Positions 55,156 to 63,099 of a stretch of 64,000 nucleotides of DNA are shown here, in pieces. Made by a program: the position numbers and the translations under genes. The DNA is from Pseudomonas tohonis (GTDB lineage: Bacteria; Pseudomonadota; Gammaproteobacteria; Pseudomonadales; Pseudomonadaceae), in assembly GCF_012767755.2 (NCBI RefSeq), contig NZ_AP023189.1, positions 1,054,001 through 1,118,000 on the forward strand. Reading direction: 5' to 3'. The first letter of the stretch is position 1, and every line of letters starts with the position of its first letter. The notes beneath the pieces are model-generated. The model had not been told where the DNA came from. It saw nothing but the letters and a program-made list of their open reading frames with translations, and did no database searches.

Positions 55156-55586
55156 TTAACGTTTCTCTACTTGGCAAGGAACTGCCGTCTCGAACGAAGA
55201 AACTGTGGTGTAGCGAGCACGCGGGAAGTAGTCGCCCATATCCTGCTGGATAGTTTCTTGCGACTTAATATTCTGCACTGCGTGTTTGAACTCACCACGG
55301 CCCAGCATGTTGCGCAGAACCAGGAAACTCAGATCCGGATCACCGGTACCGTCGCCCACATCCGCGATTGGCAACCAGGACACACCACACTCGTTGATTG
55401 CATTGCGTGGGCGGTCACTTTCGCGACTAAGTACCAAGGTGTAGTAGCCGTTAGCGTCCACCGGAATCTGCTCATCGAACAGACACTTATTGACCCGACC
55501 AGATGCGTAGCCCTGCTGAGAGCACCACGACCAGTAGCGCAGATCACCATCTTCAAACTTGGTGTTGCCGTTATAGGTCTTTGGCG
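55156..55586 (-). pseudogene. Secreted protein, C-terminal part split off by IS66
   Basis: Native sequence from the stop at 55156 up to the 8-bp target duplication (55579-55586). It encodes the last 140 residues (TYNGNTKFEDGDLRYWSWCSQ...GDYFPRARYTTVSSFETAVPCQVEKR). Joining it across the IS to the segment ending at 57956 restores one continuous frame of 474 residues without frameshift. Confidence 0.9.
55579..55586. repeat. IS66 target-site duplication, left copy
   Basis: CTTTGGCG directly before the left IS end, identical to 57956-57963. Confidence 0.95.
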
Positions 55587-55686
55587 GTAAGCGTCCGGCC
55601 AACTCACCTTCCGAACTCCAGCATTAAGGGCGATGGTGTCCGCGTATTTTTAAGCGGACGCGATAGCCCTTATCGCCGGGATTTCC

Positions 55687-56004
55687 ATGCGCCAACGAAG
55701 CTCTTACCCCAAACCGTTCAAGGCCCAGGTTGTTCAGGAGTGCCTGCAACCCGGTGCGACCGTTTCCAGCGTTGCCATCCGCCACGGCATCAATGCCAAC
55801 GTCATTCGCAAGTGGCTACCGCTTTATCGAGATCAACTGCCAGCGGCGTTGCCGGCGTTCGTTCCTGCGAGAGTTACGCCAAAACGACCAGTTGAACCAG
55901 CTGTGATTATCGAGCTACCGCTGGGCGAGCAATCGATCACAGTGAAATGGCCAGCTTCCGATCCTGAAGGATGCGCCCGCTTTGTCCGGGGGCTCGCCCA
56001 GTGA
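55687..56004 (+). CDS. tnpA: IS66 accessory protein TnpA
   Basis: A 105-residue protein with an HTH (YPKPFKAQVVQECLQPGATVSSVAIRHGINANVIRKWLPLY), as in IS66 TnpA. The stop overlaps the tnpB GTG (GTGA), indicating coupling. Confidence 0.92.
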   Translation: MRQRSSYPKPFKAQVVQECLQPGATVSSVAIRHGINANVIRKWLPLYRDQLPAALPAFVPARVTPKRPVEPAVIIELPLGEQSITVKWPASDPEGCARFVRGLAQ

Positions 56005-56336
56005 TCCGTATCGATAGTATCTGGCTCGCCACCGAACCCATGGATATGCGCGCGGGCACTGAAACCGCGTTGGCCCGCGTGGTGGCGGTGTTCGGTGCGG
56101 CGAAGCCGCACTGCGCCTATCTGTTCGCAAATCGCCGCGCCAACCGCATGAAAGTCCTGGTGCATGACGGCGTGGGTATCTGGCTGGCCGCGCGGCGATT
56201 GAACCAGGGCAAGTTTCACTGGCCAGGCATCCGCCACGGCTCGGAAGTTGAACTCGACACCGAGCAACTTCAGGCGTTGGTACTGGGGCTGCCCTGGCAG
56301 CGGGTCGGTGCGGGCGGCGCAATCACAGTGCTGTAG
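56001..56336 (+). CDS. tnpB: IS66 accessory protein TnpB
   Basis: A 111-residue protein from GTG 56001: IDSIWLATEPMDMRAGTETALARVV, HCAYLFANRRANRMKVLVHDGVGIWLAARRLNQGKF, the canonical IS66 Orf2 pattern. Required for transposition with TnpA and TnpC in family members. Confidence 0.94.
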   Translation: MIRIDSIWLATEPMDMRAGTETALARVVAVFGAAKPHCAYLFANRRANRMKVLVHDGVGIWLAARRLNQGKFHWPGIRHGSEVELDTEQLQALVLGLPWQRVGAGGAITVL

Positions 56337-56397
56337 CACCGGCCATTAGCCCATCGGTGTATCTGCGCAGAGCGTCTGCTCTGGCACAATCAGCAGC

Positions 56398-57924
56398 ATG
56401 AACTCCTCGCCCAATCTCGACCAACTGACACCTGACCAGCTGCGCGCACTGGCCGCGCAGTTGCTCACGCAGGTCGACGTGATGGGCAAGAAAATCCACC
56501 GTGATCAGACCATCATTGAGCAGCTCACACACGAAATCGCTTGGTACAAACGGCACAAGTTTGCCAAGCGTAGCGAGCAACTGAGCCCTGACCAGGGTAG
56601 CTTGCTGGACGACCTGCTCGACACTGACATCGCCGCCATCGAGGCGGAGCTGAAAGCCGTCAATCCCCCGGTTGCTCCAGCCGAACCCCGCCAACAGCCC
56701 AAGCGCACACCGCTGCCGGCACAATTTCCGCGCACTGTGATCCGCCACGAACCGGAGAACACCCAATGCGCCTGCGGCTGCCAGCTGCAACGCATCGGTG
56801 AAGACATCAGCGAAAAGCTGGATTACACGCCGGGCGTGTTTACCGTCGAACAGCACGTGCGTGGGAAATGGGTCTGTCGCCAGTGCGAAACACTGATCCA
56901 GGCCCCCGTGCCGGCCCAGGTGATCGACAAGGGCATCCCAACCGCCGGCCTTCTGGCTCACGTGATGGTGGCCAAATTCGCCGACCACTTGCCGCTATAT
57001 CGGCAAGAGAAAATCTTTGGCCGTGCCGGCCTGGCCATCGCTCGCTCGACACTGGCGCAGTGGGTCGGACAAACCGGCGTGCAGCTCCAGCCGCTAGTCG
57101 ATGCCCTGCGCGAAGCCGTGCTGGGCCAACGTGTGATCCACGCTGACGAAACCCCGGTGCAAATGCTCACCCCAGGCGAGAAGAAAACCCATCGGGCTTA
57201 CGTCTGGGCCTACAGCACCACACCCTTCGCCGATCTGAAGGCCGTGGTGTATGACTTCAGTCCCAGCCGTGCCGGCGAGCATGCGCGCAATTTTCTTGGT
57301 CAGTGGAATGGCAAGCTGGTCTGCGACGACTTCGCTGGCTACAAGGCCAGCTTCGAGCAAGGCATTACCGAAATCGGCTGCATGGCCCACGCCCGCCGCA
57401 AGTTCTTCGATCTGCACGCTGCAAACAAAAGCCAGTTGGCCGAACAAGCACTGCACGCGATGGGCAGCCTGTACGAAATCGAACGGCAAGCACGGGACAT
57501 GAGCGATGAAGAACGCTGGCGAATACGACAGGAAAAGGCCTCACCGATCCTCGATACACTGCATGACTGGATGCTGGCCCAGCGTGATCTTGTGCCCAAC
57601 GGATCGGCCACGGCGAAAGCCTTGGATTACAGCCTTAAACGCTGGGTAGCGCTGACGCGCTACCTGGAAGATGGAACTGTGCCCATAGACAACAACCAGG
57701 TCGAAAACCAGATCCGGCCCTGGGCACTGGGGCGCTCGAACTGGTTGTTTGCCGGGTCGCTACGCAGCGGCAAACGCGCGGCGGCGATCATGAGCCTTAT
57801 CCAGTCGGCCCGCATGAACGGGCATGATCCGTATGCCTATCTCAAGGACGTGCTGACACGCCTGCCGACGCAGCGGGCGAGTGAGGTCGGCCAACTGCTG
57901 CCGCATCAGTGGGCGCCTGCCTGA
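56398..57924 (+). CDS. tnpC: IS66-family transposase TnpC
   Basis: A 508-residue DDE transposase. N-terminal leucine-zipper/HTH region (KRHKFAKRSEQLSPDQ), zinc-finger-like CACGCQLQRIGEDISEKLDYTPG...KWVCRQCE, then the catalytic core with VIHADETPVQML, LVCDDFAGYKASFEQGITEIGCMAHARRKFFDL and a terminal YLEDGTVPIDNNQVENQIRPWALGRSNWLFAGS containing the Glu. Full length and intact. Confidence 0.97.
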   Translation: MNSSPNLDQLTPDQLRALAAQLLTQVDVMGKKIHRDQTIIEQLTHEIAWYKRHKFAKRSEQLSPDQGSLLDDLLDTDIAAIEAELKAVNPPVAPAEPRQQPKRTPLPAQFPRTVIRHEPENTQCACGCQLQRIGEDISEKLDYTPGVFTVEQHVRGKWVCRQCETLIQAPVPAQVIDKGIPTAGLLAHVMVAKFADHLPLYRQEKIFGRAGLAIARSTLAQWVGQTGVQLQPLVDALREAVLGQRVIHADETPVQMLTPGEKKTHRAYVWAYSTTPFADLKAVVYDFSPSRAGEHARNFLGQWNGKLVCDDFAGYKASFEQGITEIGCMAHARRKFFDLHAANKSQLAEQALHAMGSLYEIERQARDMSDEERWRIRQEKASPILDTLHDWMLAQRDLVPNGSATAKALDYSLKRWVALTRYLEDGTVPIDNNQVENQIRPWALGRSNWLFAGSLRSGKRAAAIMSLIQSARMNGHDPYAYLKDVLTRLPTQRASEVGQLLPHQWAPA

Positions 57925-57955
57925 ATCACGCAAGGTGAGTTCGGCGGACGCTTAC

Positions 57956-57963
57956 CTTTGGCG
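57956..57963. repeat. IS66 target-site duplication, right copy
   Basis: CTTTGGCG directly after the right IS end. Confidence 0.95.
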
Positions 57964-58957
57964 TAGTTGGTGCTTTGGCGCGGATTACGAAAACCTCGCC
58001 GTGCTTACGGTTGATAAAGGTGCGCACATACTGGTTGTCGAGGTTGGCAAAGAAGGTCCCGTCTTTCTTATTGGTACCACTCGCCACTGTGTTGTCGCCG
58101 GTGTAAATGGCATAACGCGACATGCTTTCCGAACTCTTGCTCCAGGTCGGCGGGTTACTGGCCGGCATGGCCGGACCGCCACGCGCCTTGGCCACCTCCG
58201 TCAGTTTATTGAGGTACTCACGCGGGGTCGCCAGGGCTGCCTGATCAAACGACAATGGCTGGAAGCTACTCAAGCTGGCACAAACATCCTGTCCGCGCAG
58301 CTCCTTGCCATCAGCGAGAGTGAGTACCGGAGTTGGCAGACCGGAACCTGCTGTTTCGTCGGTATTTTTGTCCCCTGCGTAGATCCGATAAATCAGTTGC
58401 TGCTGGCCGTTTTCGGCTTGACCAGGCGCATGGATCTTGTCGCGGGTCTTGGCTTCTTGGTAAACGCCCCATGGAATAGGAGTGCTCAACGGCTCGCTAA
58501 CCACTTCGATTTTATAGCCGCGCTGTTTACTGTTGCGGTCTGCACCGAAGAGATATGGGTTGCTAGCACCTGGCTTCGGCGCGATCAGGTAGTCGGCCAC
58601 TGAGTCGAGAGGAGCACCCAAACGGTCATAGCTGATTAGGGACATATAGCGAGCATGCGGAAAACTGCCCTCTAAATGCAGCTTCGCGCCCTTCGGCACC
58701 GAGAAAGCTGCTCCCCAATAGAATGTTCCGGCGTCAGGGAAGGCGATGTTGATGTAGGGGTCACCACTGACCGGGCCGTAGCGCCAAAAACACGAACGAG
58801 GGCCTGGCATTGGATCCTTACCGATGGCAACACGCTGCTGGCCTTCCTCGAAGGCATTCGCCTGATCCCAGTTAGCCTGAGAAGGCGAGGCCGCCAGGAT
58901 TAGAGTGGTCATCGCTAAAACTTGTGACGTTAGCCAATATGAGGGCTTCAAGGTCAT
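57956..58957 (-). pseudogene. Secreted protein of unknown function, N-terminal part split by IS66
   Basis: The first 334 residues of the split gene: signal peptide MTLKPSYWLTSQVLAMTTLILAASPSQA, then PGPRSCFWRYGPVSGDPYINIAFPDAGTFYWGAAFSVPKGAKLHLEGSFPHARYMSLISYDRLGAPLDSVADYLI and SESMSRYAIYTGDNTVASGTNKKDGTFFANLDNQYV. Before insertion the product would be 474 residues. No named family is recognised; secreted, probably beta-rich. AAGGAG abuts the chosen ATG, so the start is uncertain. Read-through into the IS adds nine foreign residues. It lies between the DUF1302 operon and the SDR gene, so it was likely part of the same functional set. Confidence 0.85.
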
Positions 58958-59025
58958 CTCCTTATCGGTGGATTCAAACCTTATTTTGGATACCGTATCC
59001 AGGCAGCGAAATAGTGTGGGCACCA

Positions 59026-59322
59026 CAAGGGATAGGGCGGTTTTCTAGCGCGTATTTTTCTAATGTTGTCGCTTACAACTGCTGCGGACACACGCCTTGG
59101 CAAAGTATGTGGTGGTCGACCCTAAGGACTTGGGACCTGCTACCGAGGGCTGCTAGCTCTCCGCCGGCAACACCAGTCAGTTCCCCACGCATAGGCCACG
59201 CATGCCGCATTAGGATCATTAGGATCATTAGGATCATTAGGATCATTAGGATCGGGCGAACCCTGGGTGAGAAGAACGGCTCTAGGCAGCCACTCTGCTA
59301 TGTCGACAGCCGGCCTAATAAA
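59026..59322. other. Gene-free region upstream of the split gene
   Basis: 297 bp between the split secreted-protein gene and the SDR gene. It contains a 9-bp tandem repeat at 59211-59253 and otherwise nothing I can support; the promoter of the split gene should be at its left end. Confidence 0.5.
59211..59253. repeat. Tandem nonamer TAGGATCAT, 4.8 copies
   Basis: Four exact 9-bp units plus a 7-bp partial one, in the spacer between two minus-strand genes. The tract could serve as a repeated protein-binding site or be a slippage tract; no direct evidence for either. Confidence 0.95.
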
Positions 59323-60015
59323 TTAGCACCGCCCATTTACAGCGATAGCTGCACCTGTGATTGCACTAGCCTCCTGAGAGGCTAAAAATACGATCACATT
59401 AGCGACCTGCTCTGGCGTAACCCAGCGGGTGGCATCCGCATCAGGCATATCGAGGCGGTTCTGCGGGGTATCGATGATCGATGGCATGATCGCATTGACC
59501 GTGATGCGCTGATCTTTCAACTCTTCGGCCAACGCCTCCGTAAGGCGCATCACCCCGGACTTTGCTGCAGCATAGGCCCCCATGCCTAGGCTGGCCTTAC
59601 TGGCCGCTCCGGCTGCAATGTTGATAATGCGCCCGGCTTCGGCTTTCTTCAGGTGTGTCAGCGCGGCCATGCTAGCCGTTGCGGCAGTGCGCACGTTCAT
59701 TTGATACATCAAATCCCAGGTCGCAAGATCGCCGCCCTCGATGGTCTCCCAGCGAAAACCACCCGCCACGTTGATGAGCGCATCTAATCCTTGAAAATGC
59801 TGCTGCACCTGCTGCATTGCACAATTTGCCATGTGCAGATCGGTTAGATCGACCGCGCCGATAAGCAGTTTTTCAGAGCGCGCCGTGTCGGCCAGGGGTC
59901 GCGGCACGCTGGCCTGATCAATCAGGGCCACCCGCCAACCATTGGCCGCGAACGCCTCGCCTACCGCTATACCTAGACAACCGAATCCACCGCTAATTGC
60001 GACTACTTTACTCAC
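59323..60015 (-). CDS. Short-chain dehydrogenase/reductase
   Basis: A 230-residue classical SDR: nucleotide-binding ISGGFGCLGIAVGEAFAANGWRVALID (GGxGxxG variant), NVAGG, catalytic Ser in INIAAGAASKASLGMGAYAAAKSGVMRL with YxxxK, and IMPSIIDTPQNR. Substrate unknown; it probably oxidises an alcohol in the same pathway as its neighbours. It is divergent from the desaturase-like gene. Confidence 0.93.
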   Translation of the reverse strand: MSKVVAISGGFGCLGIAVGEAFAANGWRVALIDQASVPRPLADTARSEKLLIGAVDLTDLHMANCAMQQVQQHFQGLDALINVAGGFRWETIEGGDLATWDLMYQMNVRTAATASMAALTHLKKAEAGRIINIAAGAASKASLGMGAYAAAKSGVMRLTEALAEELKDQRITVNAIMPSIIDTPQNRLDMPDADATRWVTPEQVANVIVFLASQEASAITGAAIAVNGRC

Positions 60016-60227
60016 GCTTATTCTCCTTGAAGTGGACTACACCAGGGCTGCACTGAGCACTGAGCCCCGGCACGAGTGGTCAGCTAGGTTGCCACTATTG
60101 CCGTGCAGAACCTGTCGCCGAGCCGACAAGTGGGCACAGTCAAGAGTGCTAACTTGCCTGGTCGCTGAGTCGCTGAAAGCCATCAGCCGCTCAACTTTCT
60201 TGAGTCGAGAGAAAAGGATCGCGCGCA
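60016..60227. other. Divergent promoter region SDR/desaturase
   Basis: 212 bp between divergent starts. AAGGA lies 13-15 nt before the plus-strand ATG. No operator could be assigned with confidence. Confidence 0.4.
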
Positions 60228-61454
60228 ATGAATCTGATCGTGTTTGCCATACCGATTTTTTTAACCACCACCTTGCTGGAAGCATGGCTGGCGCACCGCC
60301 GCGGGCTAGCGGCGTATTCCATACCTGATGCCATCAGCAGCTACCAATATGGTCTATTGAGCCAGGTGGTTGGGGCGTTCACCAAGTTTGCGAAACTGGG
60401 CGTTTACACTCTGGTATTCGAAGCCTACCGCGCCACGACCTTGCCTAGCGATAGCCTGTGGGTATGGGTCGGAGCCCTTGTGGCCTACGACTTTTTCTAC
60501 TACTGGCATCACCGTATGAACCATGAAATTGGCTTGCTGTGGGCCGGGCACGTATCGCATCACTCTTCCGAGTACTTCAACCTGGCAACAGCCTTACGCC
60601 AGTCCTCGACGAGCGCACTTCTGGGCTGGATATTCTATCTACCGATGGCAGTGGCCGGTGTGCCGCCCAGCGTGTTTGCCGGGGTGTTGCTGATCGACTT
60701 GCTTTACCAGTACTGGGTGCATACCGAGGTAATTGGTCGTTTGGGCTGGCTTGATCGCATCTTCGTCACACCCTCAAACCATCGCGTCCATCATGGGCAA
60801 AATGACTACTGCATGGACACAAACTACGGGGGCATTCTGATTCTCTGGGATCGCCTATTCGGTACCTTCGCCGAGGAGCGCAAGGACGAGAAGGTCATCT
60901 ACGGCGTGCGCACACCGTTGCAGAGCCTTAACCCATTCTGGGGCAACATGCATTACTACATTGAGCTCTGGCAGAAATCCAAAGCCACCCCGGGCTGGCG
61001 GGCTAAACTTGGCGTCTGGCTGGCACCACCTGGTGGCTGGCACGATGAGGCGAGCGAGCCTTACGAGCCGTCGCAGTTTAAGTATTACGATCCGTGTACA
61101 CCCGATGCGGTCAAACGCTATGCGGTAGTGCATCAGGTGCTTGCAATGTTGTTCCTCATGCATTTTCTGACGCTACTCAACACCTTGCCGAAGACCTTAC
61201 TGGCACTCTACGCCGCTGGCTTTGCCATTTCGGCAATCTCTCTCACGTCACTATTGGAAGGACGTGCCAATGCACGGCGTTTTGAGCAGTGCCGTGTCAT
61301 AGGACTGGGCATTGCCTTTGCTGCTCTACCTGACTGGTTCGGTTTTAGTATGCCCATCGCACTCAAGCTGATGTTATTGGTTGTAATGCTAGGCAGCGCT
61401 GCATGGCTCAGCCGCACTTCCTTCAAACCTGCTGCTTTGTGGACTTCCCAATGA
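60228..61454 (+). CDS. Sterol desaturase/fatty-acid-hydroxylase family membrane enzyme
   Basis: A 408-residue integral membrane di-iron enzyme. The histidine clusters are HHRMNH, HVSHHSSEY and NHRVHHG with DTNYGGILILWDRLFGTF, the complete FA_hydroxylase signature. Hydrophobic helices lie at both termini, including a C-terminal block (VVHQVLAMLFLMHFLTLLNTL; LALYAAGFAISAISLTSLLEG), making it similar in layout to alkylglycerol-monooxygenase-like proteins. It hydroxylates or desaturates a hydrophobic substrate. The stop overlaps the next start (ATGA). Confidence 0.93.
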   Translation: MNLIVFAIPIFLTTTLLEAWLAHRRGLAAYSIPDAISSYQYGLLSQVVGAFTKFAKLGVYTLVFEAYRATTLPSDSLWVWVGALVAYDFFYYWHHRMNHEIGLLWAGHVSHHSSEYFNLATALRQSSTSALLGWIFYLPMAVAGVPPSVFAGVLLIDLLYQYWVHTEVIGRLGWLDRIFVTPSNHRVHHGQNDYCMDTNYGGILILWDRLFGTFAEERKDEKVIYGVRTPLQSLNPFWGNMHYYIELWQKSKATPGWRAKLGVWLAPPGGWHDEASEPYEPSQFKYYDPCTPDAVKRYAVVHQVLAMLFLMHFLTLLNTLPKTLLALYAAGFAISAISLTSLLEGRANARRFEQCRVIGLGIAFAALPDWFGFSMPIALKLMLLVVMLGSAAWLSRTSFKPAALWTSQ

Positions 61455-62023
61455 ATGCCGATGCCATTTCCGACTTGATCTTGGCTGTGGTTGCCTTTTC
61501 CATTGCCTTTGTCCAGCTGCGCCAGCGCCCTGCTCTAGCCATTGGTTGCGGCCTGATCGGCCTGGCGGCAGCGATTGGTACACTGCATTACCAGTATGGT
61601 GAGTTGTTCGCCGGCCCACATCGCTTTACCGGCCTGGTTGCCGCCAGCGCAGGTTTCCCGCTGCTGGTCATTGCACTGCGCTGGCCAGATGACTCTGTTG
61701 CTCAGCGCATCACGGCCGCAGGGCGCTTCGCGCTCTTGGTTGGGAGCTTCGGGGTGGTGATTAGCGTGTCGGGATTTGACACCTGGCGCATGCTGGTGCC
61801 TCTTGGCTCTGTCTTGTTAATCTGTGCCACAGCCTTAGTGACGCGGCGGGTAATGCCACTCGGGGCGGCGCTAGTGTTCATCGTTAGTCTAGCGGCCGGT
61901 GCAACCGGTGAAGAGATGCTCGGACCGCTATCTGGCATCCAATGGCTGCACTACTTGCTGTCTTTAGCCCTGCTGCTGCTGCACCGGGATAGGGTGGTGC
62001 CGCTGTTAGCTGCGAGCCGTTAA
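61451..62023 (+). CDS. Small polytopic membrane protein coupled to the hydroxylase
   Basis: A 190-residue protein with six or so hydrophobic helices (LILAVVAFSIAFVQL; AIGCGLIGLAAAIGTL; TGLVAASAGFPLLVIAL; FALLVGSFGVVISVSG; LVPLGSVLLICATALV; LGAALVFIVSLAAGA). No family recognised. Translationally coupled to the hydroxylase, so likely a partner, for example in electron delivery or substrate access (inference). Confidence 0.82.
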   Translation: MNADAISDLILAVVAFSIAFVQLRQRPALAIGCGLIGLAAAIGTLHYQYGELFAGPHRFTGLVAASAGFPLLVIALRWPDDSVAQRITAAGRFALLVGSFGVVISVSGFDTWRMLVPLGSVLLICATALVTRRVMPLGAALVFIVSLAAGATGEEMLGPLSGIQWLHYLLSLALLLLHRDRVVPLLAASR

Positions 62024-62104
62024 TTCGGCTTCCCCTGCATCCCATATCTTGGGAAACTGTCGAATGTGGTTAAGACCCAACATCGATGTTTCCAAGGTTT
62101 CCAA

Positions 62105-62812
62105 ATGCAAAACATAGATGACGCAGCCCATCAGACAATCTACCGCCTGCGCGAGGCAGATGACTGGTTCGCAAGCTTGCCGGGGGAAGTGCAAGACAAA
62201 ATCATCCAGTCTTCCGTATTGCGCCACTATCGCAAAGGGCAGGTGATCACTGCCCAAGGCAGCCGACCGACTGCAGCCTCAGTAGTGCTTGAGGGGCGCG
62301 TGCGGGTTTCGCGGCTGCTATTCGAGGGTGAGGAGAAGCTTTATATGATTGGCGAGAGAGGATTTTGGTTCAACTTCCTCGCCCTGATTACAGGCGAAAA
62401 GGCCGATGTGGCTGTGATCGCCGATACCAATGTGCAATTACTAATGCTGCCTCTGCAGCAATTCGAGCGAATCCTTGAAGAGGAACCTCTCTATTGCAAG
62501 GCAATTACACTTTTTATTGCCAAGCGCTATGCCGCTTTTATGCGGCACTTTGCCGATGGCCAGATGATCGTGCCGCTGCAACGGCTGCGTACAGGTTTAG
62601 CAGAACTGTTGTTGCTGCAACCACCGGCAACAGGCTCTGAGGAAGTTATTTTGAATGTTTCTCAGGCGGATTTAGCCTCCATACTTGGTTCTTCCCGCCA
62701 GACTATCAACGGGCTGCTAAAACAACTGGAAAAGGCGGGACTGATTAAGATCGGTTTTCGGCATATTCGAGTAATTGATCCAGCTGGGCTTTCTGAGCAC
62801 GCGGCTAACTGA
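62105..62812 (+). CDS. Crp/Fnr-family regulator
   Basis: A 235-residue regulator with an N-terminal cyclic-nucleotide-binding-like beta-roll (SSVLRHYRKGQVITAQGSRPTAASVVLEGRVRVSRLLFEGEEKLYMIGERGFWFNFLALITG) and a C-terminal winged HTH (LNVSQADLASILGSSRQTINGLLKQLEKAGLIKIG). No N-terminal cysteine cluster, so not an Fnr-type oxygen sensor. The ATG at 62105 has AAGG 7 nt upstream. It probably controls the adjacent hydroxylase genes. Confidence 0.92.
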   Translation: MQNIDDAAHQTIYRLREADDWFASLPGEVQDKIIQSSVLRHYRKGQVITAQGSRPTAASVVLEGRVRVSRLLFEGEEKLYMIGERGFWFNFLALITGEKADVAVIADTNVQLLMLPLQQFERILEEEPLYCKAITLFIAKRYAAFMRHFADGQMIVPLQRLRTGLAELLLLQPPATGSEEVILNVSQADLASILGSSRQTINGLLKQLEKAGLIKIGFRHIRVIDPAGLSEHAAN

Positions 62813-63099
62813 GCCGGCACTAATCTCGATGTAATTTTCGCAGGGCCGAGTGCATCGCTGTTGATCATGAGTGGACTCACCACCTGACTTCATCAGTACC
62901 ACCTGACCACAATGCTAGAGGTGAACCGGCCCTATCAATAGCCCCGGCTTTCCTAGAGACCTTTGGGCCTAATAACTGCCCCCGCACGAGGGCCGCTTGG
63001 TCACCAATCAAAGACTGCTTTTGGCCGAGAGCTGCCGGTCATATCCAGCCCAAGAGGCTATCGAGTGACTACTTAATGAGGGGCGATTCACACTGCTCC
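62813..63099. other. Gene-free region with repeat relic and hairpin
   Basis: 287 bp between the Crp-like gene and the IS3 element. 63011-63046 is a copy of the dispersed GGCCG..GCTGCCGGTC repeat. 63080-63090 and 63100-63110 form an 11-bp perfect inverted repeat, possibly a terminator or part of the IS end. Confidence 0.45.

Larger units (their letters stand above)
55587..57955 (+). mobile_element. Complete IS66-family insertion sequence
   Basis: 2369 bp bounded by near-perfect terminal inverted repeats (left end GTAAGCGTCCGGCCAACTCA; right end its complement with two mismatches) and flanked by an exact 8-bp duplication, as usual for IS66. It carries tnpA, tnpB and tnpC in order. An imperfect 19-bp stem at 55626-55671 precedes tnpA. 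The intact genes and identical target duplication argue for a recent insertion. Confidence 0.96.

Noticed and set aside
58924..59385. Plus-strand frame with repeated IIR residues over the nonamer tract
   Set aside because: The protein-like repeat is only the translation of a 9-bp tandem repeat; no start signal or homology.
62930..62980. GTGAACCGGCCC...AGCCCCGGCTTTCC resembling a second IS3 terminus
   Set aside because: Match is short and partial, with no adjoining transposase fragment.
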